The notes under the pieces: model-generated
The model's database searches: none
Told to the model about the DNA's origin: nothing
Seen by the model: the letters and a program-made list of their open reading frames with translations, nothing else
Program-made: the position numbers and the translations under genes
DNA from: Myxococcota bacterium
GTDB lineage: Bacteria > Myxococcota_C > UBA6777
Direction of reading: 5' to 3'
DNA: 51,157 nt
Assembly: GCA_023150835.1 (NCBI GenBank)
Contig: JAKLKB010000032.1
Location: 1 to 51,157 of the forward strand
Shown: one piece after another, positions 8,578 to 19,748 of the stretch
How positions within the stretch are numbered: position 1 is the stretch's first letter
Layout: each line of letters begins with the position of its first letter

Positions 8578-10105
8578 TTAGGGCAAGGGCAGCGGGGATG
8601 TGGGGGCATTGCGTTGTGTGAGGTCGCCATAGCCGAGTTGCCCGTAAGTGTTGACTCCCCAACACTTTGACCTGACGCACAGGTTTTGGTGCCAGCACAG
8701 GCATTTCCGCAACTTCCGCAATGTTGTTTGGAGGACGATGCGTCGACGCAGCCGCCCGCACAAAAAGATAGCGTTCCGGAGCAAGCGCAACTCCCCCCAG
8801 TGCATAAACGCGGCTGATCGCAGGGGCTGCTGCATGCGCCGCAATGGGCGACAGAGGTTTGTATATTGACACAAGCTCCATCACAAAAAGCCGTCCCTTG
8901 GGGGCATTGGCATGTACCGTTGTTGCAGATCTTTCCTCCTGTGCAGGCTTGTCCGCATCCCCCGCAGTGAGCGCTGTTGCTGTTGGTATCGACGCAGCCG
9001 CCTGCACAAGCCACCTGCTCGCTCGGGCAATTGAGCGCACACTTACCGTTGGAGCACACTTCTTGGGTCGCGCAAGCCTTGTCGCACCCGCCACAATGCG
9101 TTCCGCTCAATAACGTGTCTACACAAGCCCCGCCACAATCGGTTTTTCCGCTCGGGCATTTGCAAGCGCCTTCTTGGCAGGTCTTTCCGCCCGCACAGGC
9201 GTTTTCACAAGCTCCGCAATGGGTGCCACTGGCCTTGGTGTCCACGCAACTGCCCGAACAACGGACTTGTCCGCTGGGGCAATCGCTTTTGCGACAAAAG
9301 CCATCGACACAAGACAAATCTTTTGGGCAATCCGCGTCTTTTGCACAAGCACAACGGTCATCGGATGTTCCGTTGCAATCGTTGTCCAAGCCGCCGCATC
9401 GTTCAAAGTCCGGGGCCTTTGCGCCGTCACAGATTCCCCATTTGCGATCGACGCACTTTTGTTTTCCGAGTGGACACTCGCCCACCCTTTTCCTTTCTGG
9501 GCCGAGAGAACATTCCTGTTCTTTGCCGTCTTCGCAAAGGCAGCCTTCGTCCACGGAGCCGTTGCAGTTGTTGTCGATCCCATCGCAAGATTCAGAGGCC
9601 GCAGGGATCGTCATGCCATCACAAGCACCCCACACGCCTTTTTGGCAGGTTTGAACGAAAAGTGAGCGCAGTCCCGCTCCGAGGTGGGGCGGTTGTCGAG
9701 ACCATCGAGGCAACGGGCTTTTGTGTTCTCAGGGAAATTCGCACCGACGTCTTCGGCCTTGCAGTCGCCCCAGACAAGCTCTTTGAGAGGATCAGGTTGC
9801 GCTCTTTGTTGGCCCCATTCACAAGCACCGGCTTTTTGTAAGAGCTTGCAGGGGCGGATATCGCCCTTGCGTTGGGCAGGATTGCGCGTAGTCGAGATGC
9901 AAGTGCCGCTGATGCAATAGCCTTCGTATTTGAGGTTGCTGCAATCGCAAGGTTGAGTGCACTTGAGGCCGCTGGTGTTGTACTCGCTGACTTGGATATC
10001 GTTGGTGCATTCAGCGCTTCCACCACCACACGCCATCTGTAGCCAAAGCAACAAGGTACATAAACCCACCGGATATCGAAGCCCCTTGGGCTGCCGTTCA
10101 CGCAT
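8578..10105 (-). pseudogene. Cys-rich MopE-like lipoprotein, frameshifted
   Basis: The start at 10105 follows GGAG. It opens a lipoprotein signal (LLLWLQMACGGG, with Cys after the lipobox). The reading then moves through three frames: 10105 to about 9680, about 9690 to 8670, and about 8675 to 8578. The middle part has CDGIDNNCNGSVDEGC and CGGLDNDCNGTSDDRC, typical of MopE/Stigmatella Cys-rich repeats. Six or seven modules of the form CAGGCVDTNSNSAHCGGC follow, each about 40 residues. The last frame reads CWGVNTYGQLGYGDLTQRN, the start of an RCC1 beta-propeller blade, and stops there. A whole gene would encode an outer-membrane-anchored protein with an RCC1 domain. Two frameshifts plus truncation point to decay; assembly errors could account for one of them. 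Confidence 0.75.
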
Positions 10106-10140
10106 GTTGTTTCTCCGATTCTTCGAGATGTCTTTCTCTG

Positions 10141-10313
10141 ATAGGACTTACGCGGTTGGTTTGTTTTTGTGGGGCGTCACCCATACCCCACTTCCTTAGC
10201 GCGGCTCTATGGGCCCCGTATCGGCGAAGAGATCGCAGGTTTTTCAACCAAACGACCCTGTCGCTTGAGCTTGTACGAACACGGCTTTTTTTGGGCAACT
10301 GCGTAAGTCCTAT
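10141..10313. mobile_element. MITE-like element containing a family A repeat
   Basis: TGATAGGACTTACGCGGTTG at the left pairs, with one mismatch, with CAACTGCGTAAGTCCTATCA at the right. The interior is a family A unit (GTGGGG hairpin, GGCCCCGTATCGGCG, CGAACACGGCTTTTTTT). This copy shows that family A can be bounded by the same inverted repeats as the element at 4243-4358. There is no coding capacity. Confidence 0.75.
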
Positions 10314-10539
10314 CAACCCTTGAAATAAAACTTATCAGATGAGAGACAACAGACTTTGGATGGTACGGGTGGGGGGTTGCGTAGAGCGGATGAGTTGTTT
10401 AGAAAGCAACGGCGCAGCGGTCGCTGTGGTGGGATGTTCGATCGATGTTAAATCGTGGGCTTTACTGTGGGGGATGGGCTGCGGTGGGTAGGGAGGCGAG
10501 GTTAAAAGCGCTCGGTGTATGGGTGAGTTTGGGCATGGA

Positions 10540-10712
10540 TTTGAAACAGAGGCATAAGCTGCGAAAGCAGCATAGGCTGCGAAGGCAGCATAGGCTGCGA
10601 AAGCAGCGTGGTGATCGGAAAGCAGCGTGGTGATCGGAAAGTAGCGTGGTGATCGGAAAGTAGCGTGGTGATCGGAAAGCAGCGTGGTGCTCGGAAAGTA
10701 GCGTGATGCTCG
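10540..10712 (+). repeat. 18/19-bp iteron-like tandem array
   Basis: Three 18-bp units (ATAGGCTGCGAAAGCAGC) are followed by six 19-bp units (GTGGTGATCGGAAAGCAGC, with C/T and A/C variants). The array ends at the ribosome site of the COG0523 gene. It could be a multi-site regulator platform or a neutral minisatellite. The rest of 10314-10540 shows no gene. Confidence 0.85.
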
Positions 10713-10723
10713 GGAGGTTTGTG

Positions 10724-12217
10724 ATGGGTAAGTTGTCGGTGACGGTGTTGTCGGGATTTTTGGGAGCAGGGAAGACGAGTGTATTGGAGCACATTTTGCG
10801 TGAGCGCGATGAGATGCGTATCGCGGTGATCGTGAACAAGCCTAGCGGAGCGGGTGTGGCCGATGCGTTGGCGCAGCAGGGAGAGGCTCCGTGTTCGGCA
10901 TCAGATGGGGCGTGGGTGGAATTTTCGGACGGTTGTATTTGTTGCACGTTGCGAGAAGATCTGCACAAAGAGATCGAACGATTGGCGCGAGAGCAGCGCG
11001 TGGATCACCTGCTGATCGAGGCGATGGGGAGTGCAAGCCCGATCTCGATCGCGGAGATGTTTATGGAAGATCTGGAGGGGCCGTCGCTTTCATCGGTGGC
11101 AAGGCTTGATGCGATGGTGACGGTCGTGGATGCGCAAAATTTTCTGCGAGAGTACGAAGAAGCAGCATCGTTTGAAGAGCGCGGACTGGTCGAGGACGAA
11201 GACGAAGAGGACGAGGGGACGGTGACGGATCTGTTGATCGAACAAGTCGAATTTGCGGATGTGTTGATCGTCAATCAGATCGATCGGGTCGAACCCATCG
11301 AAGCGCAGCGACTGGTCGCGATCTTGCGTGTCTTAAATCCAAGAGCGGATCTGTTGTCAGCGGTGCAAGGGGCTGTTCCGTTAGAGCGGGTGCTGGGGAC
11401 GGGGCGGTTCGATGCGGTTGAAACAAGCCGATCTGCGGGATGGATGAAAGCTTTGCAACAGACCCCTTCGCCAAGCAGCGATACCACCGCACCGACGAGC
11501 TTTGTGTACAAACGAAGCATTCCTTTCGATGCGCAGCGGCTTTGGGGGCTGATCCACGACGAGAACTTTTGGGCGGGCATCTTGCGCTCGAAAGGTGTGT
11601 TTTGGCTCGCCGCTGCACCCGACTTGATCTACGAATGGGATCAAGCTGGTGGCTCCTGTCAACTCTTTCCCACAACGACATGGAGCGGAGAACACACCCA
11701 TCATAATCATCACGAACACACCCACCATTCGGGATGTTCACACGATCACGATCACGAACACGCCCATGAACACGGATGTTCGCACGATCACGAACACGCC
11801 CATGAACACGGATGTTCGCACGATCACGAACACGCCCATGAACACGGATGTTCGCACGATCACGAACACGCCCATGAACACGGATGTTTACACGATCACG
11901 AATACGCCCATGAACACGGATGTTTGCACACTCACGAGCACGGAGGTTCGCATCATCACGAACATACCCATGAACACACCCATGAACACGGATGCGCGGG
12001 GTGTTCGTGCGATGGTGCAGGCGGGTGTGAAGATGGAGAAGGGCAGGGGGGGATGGCGAAGGAGCGAGGCCAAGAACTCGTGTTCCTTGGGGTAGATTTG
12101 GATCGCGTGAGGATCGCGCAGCAGCTAGACGCTTGCTTGTTATCTCAGTCCGTGCAAGAGGCCGGAGAGTCGGCTTGGTTGGAGCTTCCGAATCCATTTC
12201 CTGTTCCCGAAGTGTGA
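10724..12217 (+). CDS. COG0523 (CobW-type) metal-chaperone GTPase with His-rich tract
   Basis: This 497-residue G3E GTPase starts at 10724 after GGGAGG. Walker A is GFLGAGKTS (residues 11-19). The family's GCxCC metal-binding motif is at residues 70-74 (GCICC). IVNQID serves as the guanine-specificity motif, and a CobW C-terminal domain follows (about 260-310 and the last 60 residues). Between the halves of the C-terminal domain is an expansion of about 100 residues of His, Asp and Glu with Cys (repeats of [12 protein letters not shown]), encoded by near-identical 36-bp DNA units. Proteins of this family deliver zinc, cobalt or nickel to client enzymes using GTP. The metal and client here are unknown. 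The gene stands alone, with an iteron-like repeat array just upstream that may regulate it. Confidence 0.9.
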   Translation: MGKLSVTVLSGFLGAGKTSVLEHILRERDEMRIAVIVNKPSGAGVADALAQQGEAPCSASDGAWVEFSDGCICCTLREDLHKEIERLAREQRVDHLLIEAMGSASPISIAEMFMEDLEGPSLSSVARLDAMVTVVDAQNFLREYEEAASFEERGLVEDEDEEDEGTVTDLLIEQVEFADVLIVNQIDRVEPIEAQRLVAILRVLNPRADLLSAVQGAVPLERVLGTGRFDAVETSRSAGWMKALQQTPSPSSDTTAPTSFVYKRSIPFDAQRLWGLIHDENFWAGILRSKGVFWLAAAPDLIYEWDQAGGSCQLFPTTTWSGEHTHHNHHEHTHHSGCSHDHDHEHAHEHGCSHDHEHAHEHGCSHDHEHAHEHGCSHDHEHAHEHGCLHDHEYAHEHGCLHTHEHGGSHHHEHTHEHTHEHGCAGCSCDGAGGCEDGEGQGGMAKERGQELVFLGVDLDRVRIAQQLDACLLSQSVQEAGESAWLELPNPFPVPEV

Positions 12218-12228
12218 GAATCTGCGGG

Positions 12229-14442
<2,214 letters not shown>

Positions 14443-14689
14443 GGCAGGGTTCCTCGCCAAGAAGTGGAGATCGCTGTGGGCGTGACTGCGACCGCGTGGG
14501 CAGAGAAAGAGATCCCAAGAAGGAAGCGATGCCCGTAGTTTGCGGCAGCAAAAACATCATCATAGTGTACGTGGCAGGTTTTTTCCAGAGAGGCAGAGAT
14601 CGCACGCACCCGATGGTGGATGCAAATTTTAATTTGGGGAGATTCCGCACGATCATGAGAGGCAGATATCGTCGAGGCAAGGGCGTTTT

Positions 14690-14825
14690 GCATGAAAAAG
14701 CCGCGTTCGCGTCTGTTCAAGCGAAGGAGTCGTTGGTAGGAGTGGTACGAAAGCCGCCTGTAGTGTGATCGTTAAAGATGTAGGGGCAGCCCCCATAGGC
14801 GTTAGGTGAAGCCACAGCTGGCCCC
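14690..14825. repeat. Decayed family A and C repeats
   Basis: AAAAAGCCGCGTTCGCG...TTCAAGCG is a family A end in inverted orientation. It is followed by GTGATCGTTAAAGATGTAGG and GGCAGCCCCC, a fragment of family C. The region 14443-15041 holds these plus a family D and a family B copy, and no gene. Confidence 0.55.
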
Positions 14826-14829
14826 TCTT

Positions 14830-14882
14830 ACATGGGTACAAAACGCGGGCATCACGCAGAGGATACCGAAAAGAAGAGTCCA
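14830..14882 (-). repeat. Dispersed repeat family D, inverted copy
   Basis: On the minus strand this reads GTGGACTCTTCTTTTCGG...CGCGTTTTGTACCC, matching 3939-3992. It abuts the family B copy. Confidence 0.6.
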
Positions 14883-14884
14883 CG

Positions 14885-14995
14885 GTCCCCCCGTTGGCCG
14901 GGGGGATTGAGGGGGGGGGCGAGCAAAAGAAAAGGCGATCAAGACCGACTCGACGAGGTTTCCACCTTCACCTAACGCCTATGGGGCAGCGCCCC
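14885..14995 (+). repeat. Dispersed repeat family B, copy 3
   Basis: The copy runs from CCCCCCGTTGGCCGGGGGG through GGCGATCAAGACCGACTC to CCTAACGCCTATGGGGC. It is nearly identical to 17-124 although 14.8 kb away. Confidence 0.85.
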
Positions 14996-15041
14996 AAAAA
15001 AGACAACCCCGATCCGTCGGATAATTTCAGGAGTGGTCGAA

Positions 15042-17951
15042 TTATCCGAGTTGAGATTGAAGTTGGAGATGGGCGCGATCGAGGAGCGCGTCGAGGGTGT
15101 GGCTGGGATCGTTGTACTCGCTGAGTGCGCTGTGAAGGAGGGGGGAAAAGGGCGCGTAGTGCTTGCTTGGGATGGGGTTTTGATAGAAGTGTTCAAAGAT
15201 GCATTGGAGGGTTTGTTGGGCGAAGAGTCCGTCGGTGCTAGGGAAAGCGATCGCGAGGCAGGAATCATCGAGGCGACCGAGGAGATCGAAGGGTCGGGTA
15301 TGGTTTTGGATGTGTTGTGCGAGTTGGATCAGGGTGATTTGGCGGGCTTCGGGTCCGTGTTGTTGAGCGAGAGCATCCCAAGCGTGGATCTGCAAAAGGG
15401 CGAGAACAAAGGGTCGTTGAAAGGCTTTGGCTTCGGCGAGTAGGGCGGAGGCGCGTTCGAGAAAGACGTGGCGGGTGAGGAGTCCGGTGTTGTTGTCGCG
15501 GTAGCGTTGTTGTTGCGTGGTTTGGGTGCGTTGGAGGCGGAGTTGGACGAGAGCAGTGATCTCTTCGCGGTGCATATTTTGCGTGACGATATCATGGAAG
15601 CCGATCTGGAGAGCGGTGGTTCGGAGTTTTCCTTCAAGGGCAGGAGAAAGCAGGAGTGTGGTCAGGTCGCTCCATCGGGGGGTTGAGCGGATGACGCGGC
15701 AGAGGTCCATACCACTAAAGCCGGGTACAGAGAGGCTGAGGAGGAGAAGATCAGGATTGATCTCTTCGAGGGTATCGAGCAGAAGAAGCGGGGAGGAGAG
15801 GGTGTGAACGGCGAAGCCAGCGCGGGTGAGGGCATCACCGACATCTTGGGCAAAGCCGGATTCATCGGGTGCGAGGAGGATATGAGAGCGTCGGATCGTT
15901 TGATGTCCCGTCAATCGGTGGAGAGCGTCAAGCCATGCCTGTTTGCGCAGGGGTTGGTTGAGCAGTTGGGAGGGGGTGATGTAGGAGGCGAGGATACGGT
16001 GGTGGAGTTCGGCTTGGTCGGTGAGAAAAAGGACGGGGACTTGTTCCATGTTGGGGCGACTGCGGATCCACTCGATCCAAAGGATGCCGCTGTTGATGAG
16101 AGAGGTTTCTTGTCGTACGGTTTGGCCGGAGGCTGCGGCCATTCCGTCGCGAGAGAGGCTGACATCCAAAAACAGGACATCGATCTGGTTGCTTTCGAGG
16201 ATCTGTTGAAGGGCTTCCCAGTCGTCGCTTGCGAGGACGCGGACGCGGTGTTCTTGGCCCCATGCGAGAAGGGCAGGGATAGTTTCGGGCTTTTGTCCGA
16301 CCACGAGCATGGTGGTTTCGGGCGGCATCTGCGCAAACTCCGAAGCGGAGGTTTGGGCAGGTGAGGCGTGTTGGAGATATTCGATGGTGAGTAGACACCA
16401 TTCGACACGTTCAAGAAGTCCTTGCCAGAAAGGCGTGGTATTGTCGGGATTTTGGTAAAGCAAGATCCAGATGGCTTGTTCGATCTCGGCGATGACTTCG
16501 TTGAGTTGGTGGTGTTCAAGAGCAGCGGCGATCCCGTAGACTTGTTGGACAAGGTGATAAGAAAATTGGAGAGGTTCTTGGGGGAAATAGCTTTGACGAG
16601 CGCTGGAGATGTGTTGGAGGAGTTCGTAGAGTTGGCTTTCGAGATCATCAAGGAGTTCGGGTTGGGTGGGGGCGTTGGAGGTTGTGCTGAGTGCGTTGTG
16701 TGCGGATGGGGCGGGCGTATGGAGAGAAGGTTTGGCTGTGTGTGCGGTTGTTGGGGAGGAATGAGGGGGAGGGTTTGCGGGTGGCGTGTTGGCTGTGGGA
16801 GGGACGGATTGGAGAGCGTCAGCGGTGGGGGTTTTCGTGCGTCGGGTGAGGTTGGAGGCTTTGGGTGCGAGGGTGGCGGAGGCGGTGAGGGAGGGCGAAG
16901 GGGTGCTTTTGGTGATACGGGGGAGGGTGGGTTCTTTGGGGTTCAGGGAAGGGCGAAAGGAGCCGAGATCTCCTGAAGTGACGGCATCTTGGGCATCATA
17001 GCGAGGGAGAGGATTTTTTTCGGGGGAGGGGTCAGGGAGAAGAGGGTTGGTGAGGGCGGATTTTCGGGCGAGTTGGCGCTGGACTTCTTGTTGTTGTTCT
17101 TCGATTTCACCGAGAAGAGCGGGGATGGATGGCATGGCGAACATGGTTTGTTCGGAGAAGATATCGGAGGCGATATCTTCGGTGTATGCGGGGCCTTCGT
17201 CGTCATCGTAGGCGAGAGTTGTTTTGGCGCGAGCGGGTGTTGGAGGAGGGGCAGAGATGCGGTCAAGATCGGCTCCGGAACGTTCGGAGCGTGGGACATC
17301 GATATGAAATAGCGGCGGGCCGACTTCGGGAAAGAGTTCATCGATCTCTTCGATCTCGGATATCTCGTCTGCTTCGCCAAGGTCGATCACGGCGTCCTCT
17401 TCGGAGGGTTCGTGATGAGAGGTGCCGGTGTCGTCTTCGGCGTCGATGAAGATCACATCTTCGGAGGAAGGGGAGGCGGGGAGGTCGGTGGGATGGGCGT
17501 CTGGGAGGTCGGTGGGATGGGGGATCTGATCGGGGGATATCTCGGCGGTGGTTTCGGCGATGGCTTGTGGAGAAGGGGGAGGGACAAGGTGTTCGATGTA
17601 GAGCAAGAGTTCGTCAAGGTTGAGTGGCTTGCTGAGGACTTTGTACACGCCGAGGTCACGGGTGAGTTCGCGGAATATCTTGATATCGCGGACAAAGACA
17701 GAGAGAGCGGAGACAAAGATGATGGCGCAGGAGTGGCCTTGTTCGCGCAGGCGTTGGATCAGCTTGTGTCCGTTCATCTCGGGCAGAAGGCCCTCAACGA
17801 GCAAAAAGGCGATGGGTTCTTTGAGCAGGAGGTGAAGGGCTTCGGAGGGCTTGTTGGTGACGAGGACGCGATATCCTTTGGCTTGAAGGGACTCGGTGAG
17901 TCGTTGGCGGAAAGCGCTCTCGCTATCGACGAGCAAGAGAGTTGGTATCAT
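15042..17951 (-). CDS. Multi-receiver response regulator with degenerate GGDEF domain
   Basis: This 969-residue protein starts at 17951, nine bases after GGAG. Receiver 1 (1-125) keeps VDSE and a KPLN lysine but has Glu where the phospho-Asp should be (LLVEGLLPEMNG). A disordered acidic/Pro region (125-430) follows, then a helical stretch that may be HPt-like (about 430-520). Receiver 2 (about 525-645) keeps an Asp (VLFLDVSLSRDG). Receiver 3 (about 660-785) has Ser in that place (LLLLSLSVPGFSG). The C-terminal domain (about 800-960) has the diguanylate-cyclase fold pattern, but GRLDDSCLAIAF replaces GGDEF, so synthesis of cyclic-di-GMP is unlikely. Only one of the three receivers appears phosphorylatable. 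I infer a signalling scaffold. The VWA-FHA gene lies 86 bp upstream and is probably in the same operon. Confidence 0.85.
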   Translation of the reverse strand: MIPTLLLVDSESAFRQRLTESLQAKGYRVLVTNKPSEALHLLLKEPIAFLLVEGLLPEMNGHKLIQRLREQGHSCAIIFVSALSVFVRDIKIFRELTRDLGVYKVLSKPLNLDELLLYIEHLVPPPSPQAIAETTAEISPDQIPHPTDLPDAHPTDLPASPSSEDVIFIDAEDDTGTSHHEPSEEDAVIDLGEADEISEIEEIDELFPEVGPPLFHIDVPRSERSGADLDRISAPPPTPARAKTTLAYDDDEGPAYTEDIASDIFSEQTMFAMPSIPALLGEIEEQQQEVQRQLARKSALTNPLLPDPSPEKNPLPRYDAQDAVTSGDLGSFRPSLNPKEPTLPRITKSTPSPSLTASATLAPKASNLTRRTKTPTADALQSVPPTANTPPANPPPHSSPTTAHTAKPSLHTPAPSAHNALSTTSNAPTQPELLDDLESQLYELLQHISSARQSYFPQEPLQFSYHLVQQVYGIAAALEHHQLNEVIAEIEQAIWILLYQNPDNTTPFWQGLLERVEWCLLTIEYLQHASPAQTSASEFAQMPPETTMLVVGQKPETIPALLAWGQEHRVRVLASDDWEALQQILESNQIDVLFLDVSLSRDGMAAASGQTVRQETSLINSGILWIEWIRSRPNMEQVPVLFLTDQAELHHRILASYITPSQLLNQPLRKQAWLDALHRLTGHQTIRRSHILLAPDESGFAQDVGDALTRAGFAVHTLSSPLLLLDTLEEINPDLLLLSLSVPGFSGMDLCRVIRSTPRWSDLTTLLLSPALEGKLRTTALQIGFHDIVTQNMHREEITALVQLRLQRTQTTQQQRYRDNNTGLLTRHVFLERASALLAEAKAFQRPFVLALLQIHAWDALAQQHGPEARQITLIQLAQHIQNHTRPFDLLGRLDDSCLAIAFPSTDGLFAQQTLQCIFEHFYQNPIPSKHYAPFSPLLHSALSEYNDPSHTLDALLDRAHLQLQSQLG

Positions 17952-18037
17952 CAAACATTTCTCCAAAGAGCCGAGAGTGTAGGGGGGATGGGATCTGGGC
18001 GGCGCGGTGTTTGTTCGGATGTCCGAGCGATCGGAGG

Positions 18038-19723
18038 TTAGATCGAAGGAGGAGCGTGAGCTTCGCGGAGGTTGGGTGCGATGCCCATCCGAAAGCGCAG
18101 ATAAAAGTGTCCGATCTGGATGAGGTCGCCGTCGTTGAGTAGGGTGGGGCCTTTGACGGGCTTGTTGTTGATCAGGGAGGGCTGGGTGGCGATCATGTCG
18201 ATGAGTAGGTAGCCGCCGGGGGTTGCGACAAGACGGGCCTGCTTTTGGCTGATATCTTTGTCATCGAGTTGGATCTGTGCGCCTTGTCCGATCAGGGTTT
18301 CACCGAGGACAGGAAAGATCGTGCCTTCGGCGGGAGAAGCTCCCGAAGGGGCTTGCTCGACGATCAGATGGGCGTGGGGGATGCCAAAGACTTTTTGCAT
18401 GAGTTTGGAGAGAAGGTCGCGCTGTGTGGTGTTGAGGTCGATCATGGAGGTGTTGGTTTTGCGCAACATTCCGGTGGGATCGGAGATATCGCTTTTGGCG
18501 GCCTTACGGACTCTGCGGTAATGGTCTGCGTCGGGTCGTCGGGTGAAAACAGCGATGGCATCGACGATATGATCGTGCCAACGACGGGCTTCGCTGTCGG
18601 ATTGTGCGAAGCCATCGAGGTCTTCGATGCGTTTGATGAAAGGTTTGAGGATTTGGGCTGCGCGATCGAATTGTTGTTTGTCTGCGTAGCGATGGGCTTC
18701 TTCTGTGGCTTTGGCGACTTCTCCAAGCAAGATGCGCTCTGCGACGATCGGGTTCATTTTGAGGACGTTGTTGTGTTCGGAGTGGGCTTGGAGGGTATGG
18801 AAGAAAGATATCTGTTGGGGCGGTTGGCCGGGAAGTGTGTAGTTGAGTTCGATATCAGCGACGGTGAAAGCACCCAAGCGTGCGGGGGTTTTGATCTGCA
18901 TATCGAGCATCAAGTGGATCTTTTGTCCGCCGATCATGTCGGGTAGAGCGATCGCCATGCCGCGATCGGTGTAATGGATGGTTTGTTCGCCTCGGATGCC
19001 GAGAACCGAGCAGCCCATCCCGGGGCGAAAGAGGATCTTGATATCGGTACCGATCATACTAAACAAGCTGCCGAGTTCGCGTGCAAAGGCCAACGGTGCG
19101 ACTTCGCCGCTTTCGACATAAGCATACCCACCGCCACCTTGTCGGGCGATATCTTGGAGCAGATCTTCGTCGTGTTCGAGACCATAGCCAAAACAAGAAA
19201 CGGTGGTGTTTTGGCGTTTGCGCGCCACAAGGGCTTCGAGATCTCCGGGCTGTACCATGCCTCGATTGGGCTTTCCGTCCGAGAGCAAGACCATATGAAC
19301 CAGCTCGCCCGAGCGGGGTTCGGGGATATTTTTGAAGGCCATCCGAAGGCCGTCTTCCATGTTTGTGCTGCCGGCGGCTTGGATGCCGCTGAGGACGCCG
19401 TGAAAAAAGCCGCGTGTTTCGGGGGTAAGCAGCTTCATTGGCGTGACAAGGCGGCCTGTGTTGGCGAAAGTCACCATCCCAAGGCGATCATCTTCGTTGA
19501 GTTGTTGGAGCAGGATGCGGATGGATTCGATCATCAGTTCGAGCGGGCGTCCCATCATGGAGCCAGAAAGATCGACGCAAAGCATCAGAGAGATCGGAGC
19601 GCGGTGAGCGATGCGGATATCTTCGGCGGAAAGAGAGAGCAGCAATACTTGTTGGAGTTGTTGCTCGACGCCAAGCGTGGGATAAGCGAGATGGCTTTGA
19701 AGAGTTAGCGGGTTCCGGCTCAT
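18038..19723 (-). CDS. VWA domain protein with C-terminal FHA-like domain
   Basis: This is a 561-residue protein starting at 19723 with AAGGAG ten bases upstream. The von Willebrand A domain begins near residue 45 and has an intact MIDAS motif (D51-L-S53-G-S55) plus a downstream SDGKPN. A beta-rich and helical linker covers about 240-430. Residues about 470-555 resemble FHA: LIGQGAQIQLDDKDISQKQA, then NNKPVKG and GDLIQIGHFYLRF, although the usual GR and SxxH residues are replaced. No signal peptide or membrane segment is present. VWA-FHA proteins generally assemble metal-dependent complexes that read phosphothreonine. The gene lies 25 bp downstream of the glycosidase stop and upstream of the multi-receiver hub. 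Confidence 0.85.
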   Translation of the reverse strand: MSRNPLTLQSHLAYPTLGVEQQLQQVLLLSLSAEDIRIAHRAPISLMLCVDLSGSMMGRPLELMIESIRILLQQLNEDDRLGMVTFANTGRLVTPMKLLTPETRGFFHGVLSGIQAAGSTNMEDGLRMAFKNIPEPRSGELVHMVLLSDGKPNRGMVQPGDLEALVARKRQNTTVSCFGYGLEHDEDLLQDIARQGGGGYAYVESGEVAPLAFARELGSLFSMIGTDIKILFRPGMGCSVLGIRGEQTIHYTDRGMAIALPDMIGGQKIHLMLDMQIKTPARLGAFTVADIELNYTLPGQPPQQISFFHTLQAHSEHNNVLKMNPIVAERILLGEVAKATEEAHRYADKQQFDRAAQILKPFIKRIEDLDGFAQSDSEARRWHDHIVDAIAVFTRRPDADHYRRVRKAAKSDISDPTGMLRKTNTSMIDLNTTQRDLLSKLMQKVFGIPHAHLIVEQAPSGASPAEGTIFPVLGETLIGQGAQIQLDDKDISQKQARLVATPGGYLLIDMIATQPSLINNKPVKGPTLLNDGDLIQIGHFYLRFRMGIAPNLREAHAPPSI

Positions 19724-19748
19724 GGTCGGGCGGCTCCTTGTTGCGTGG

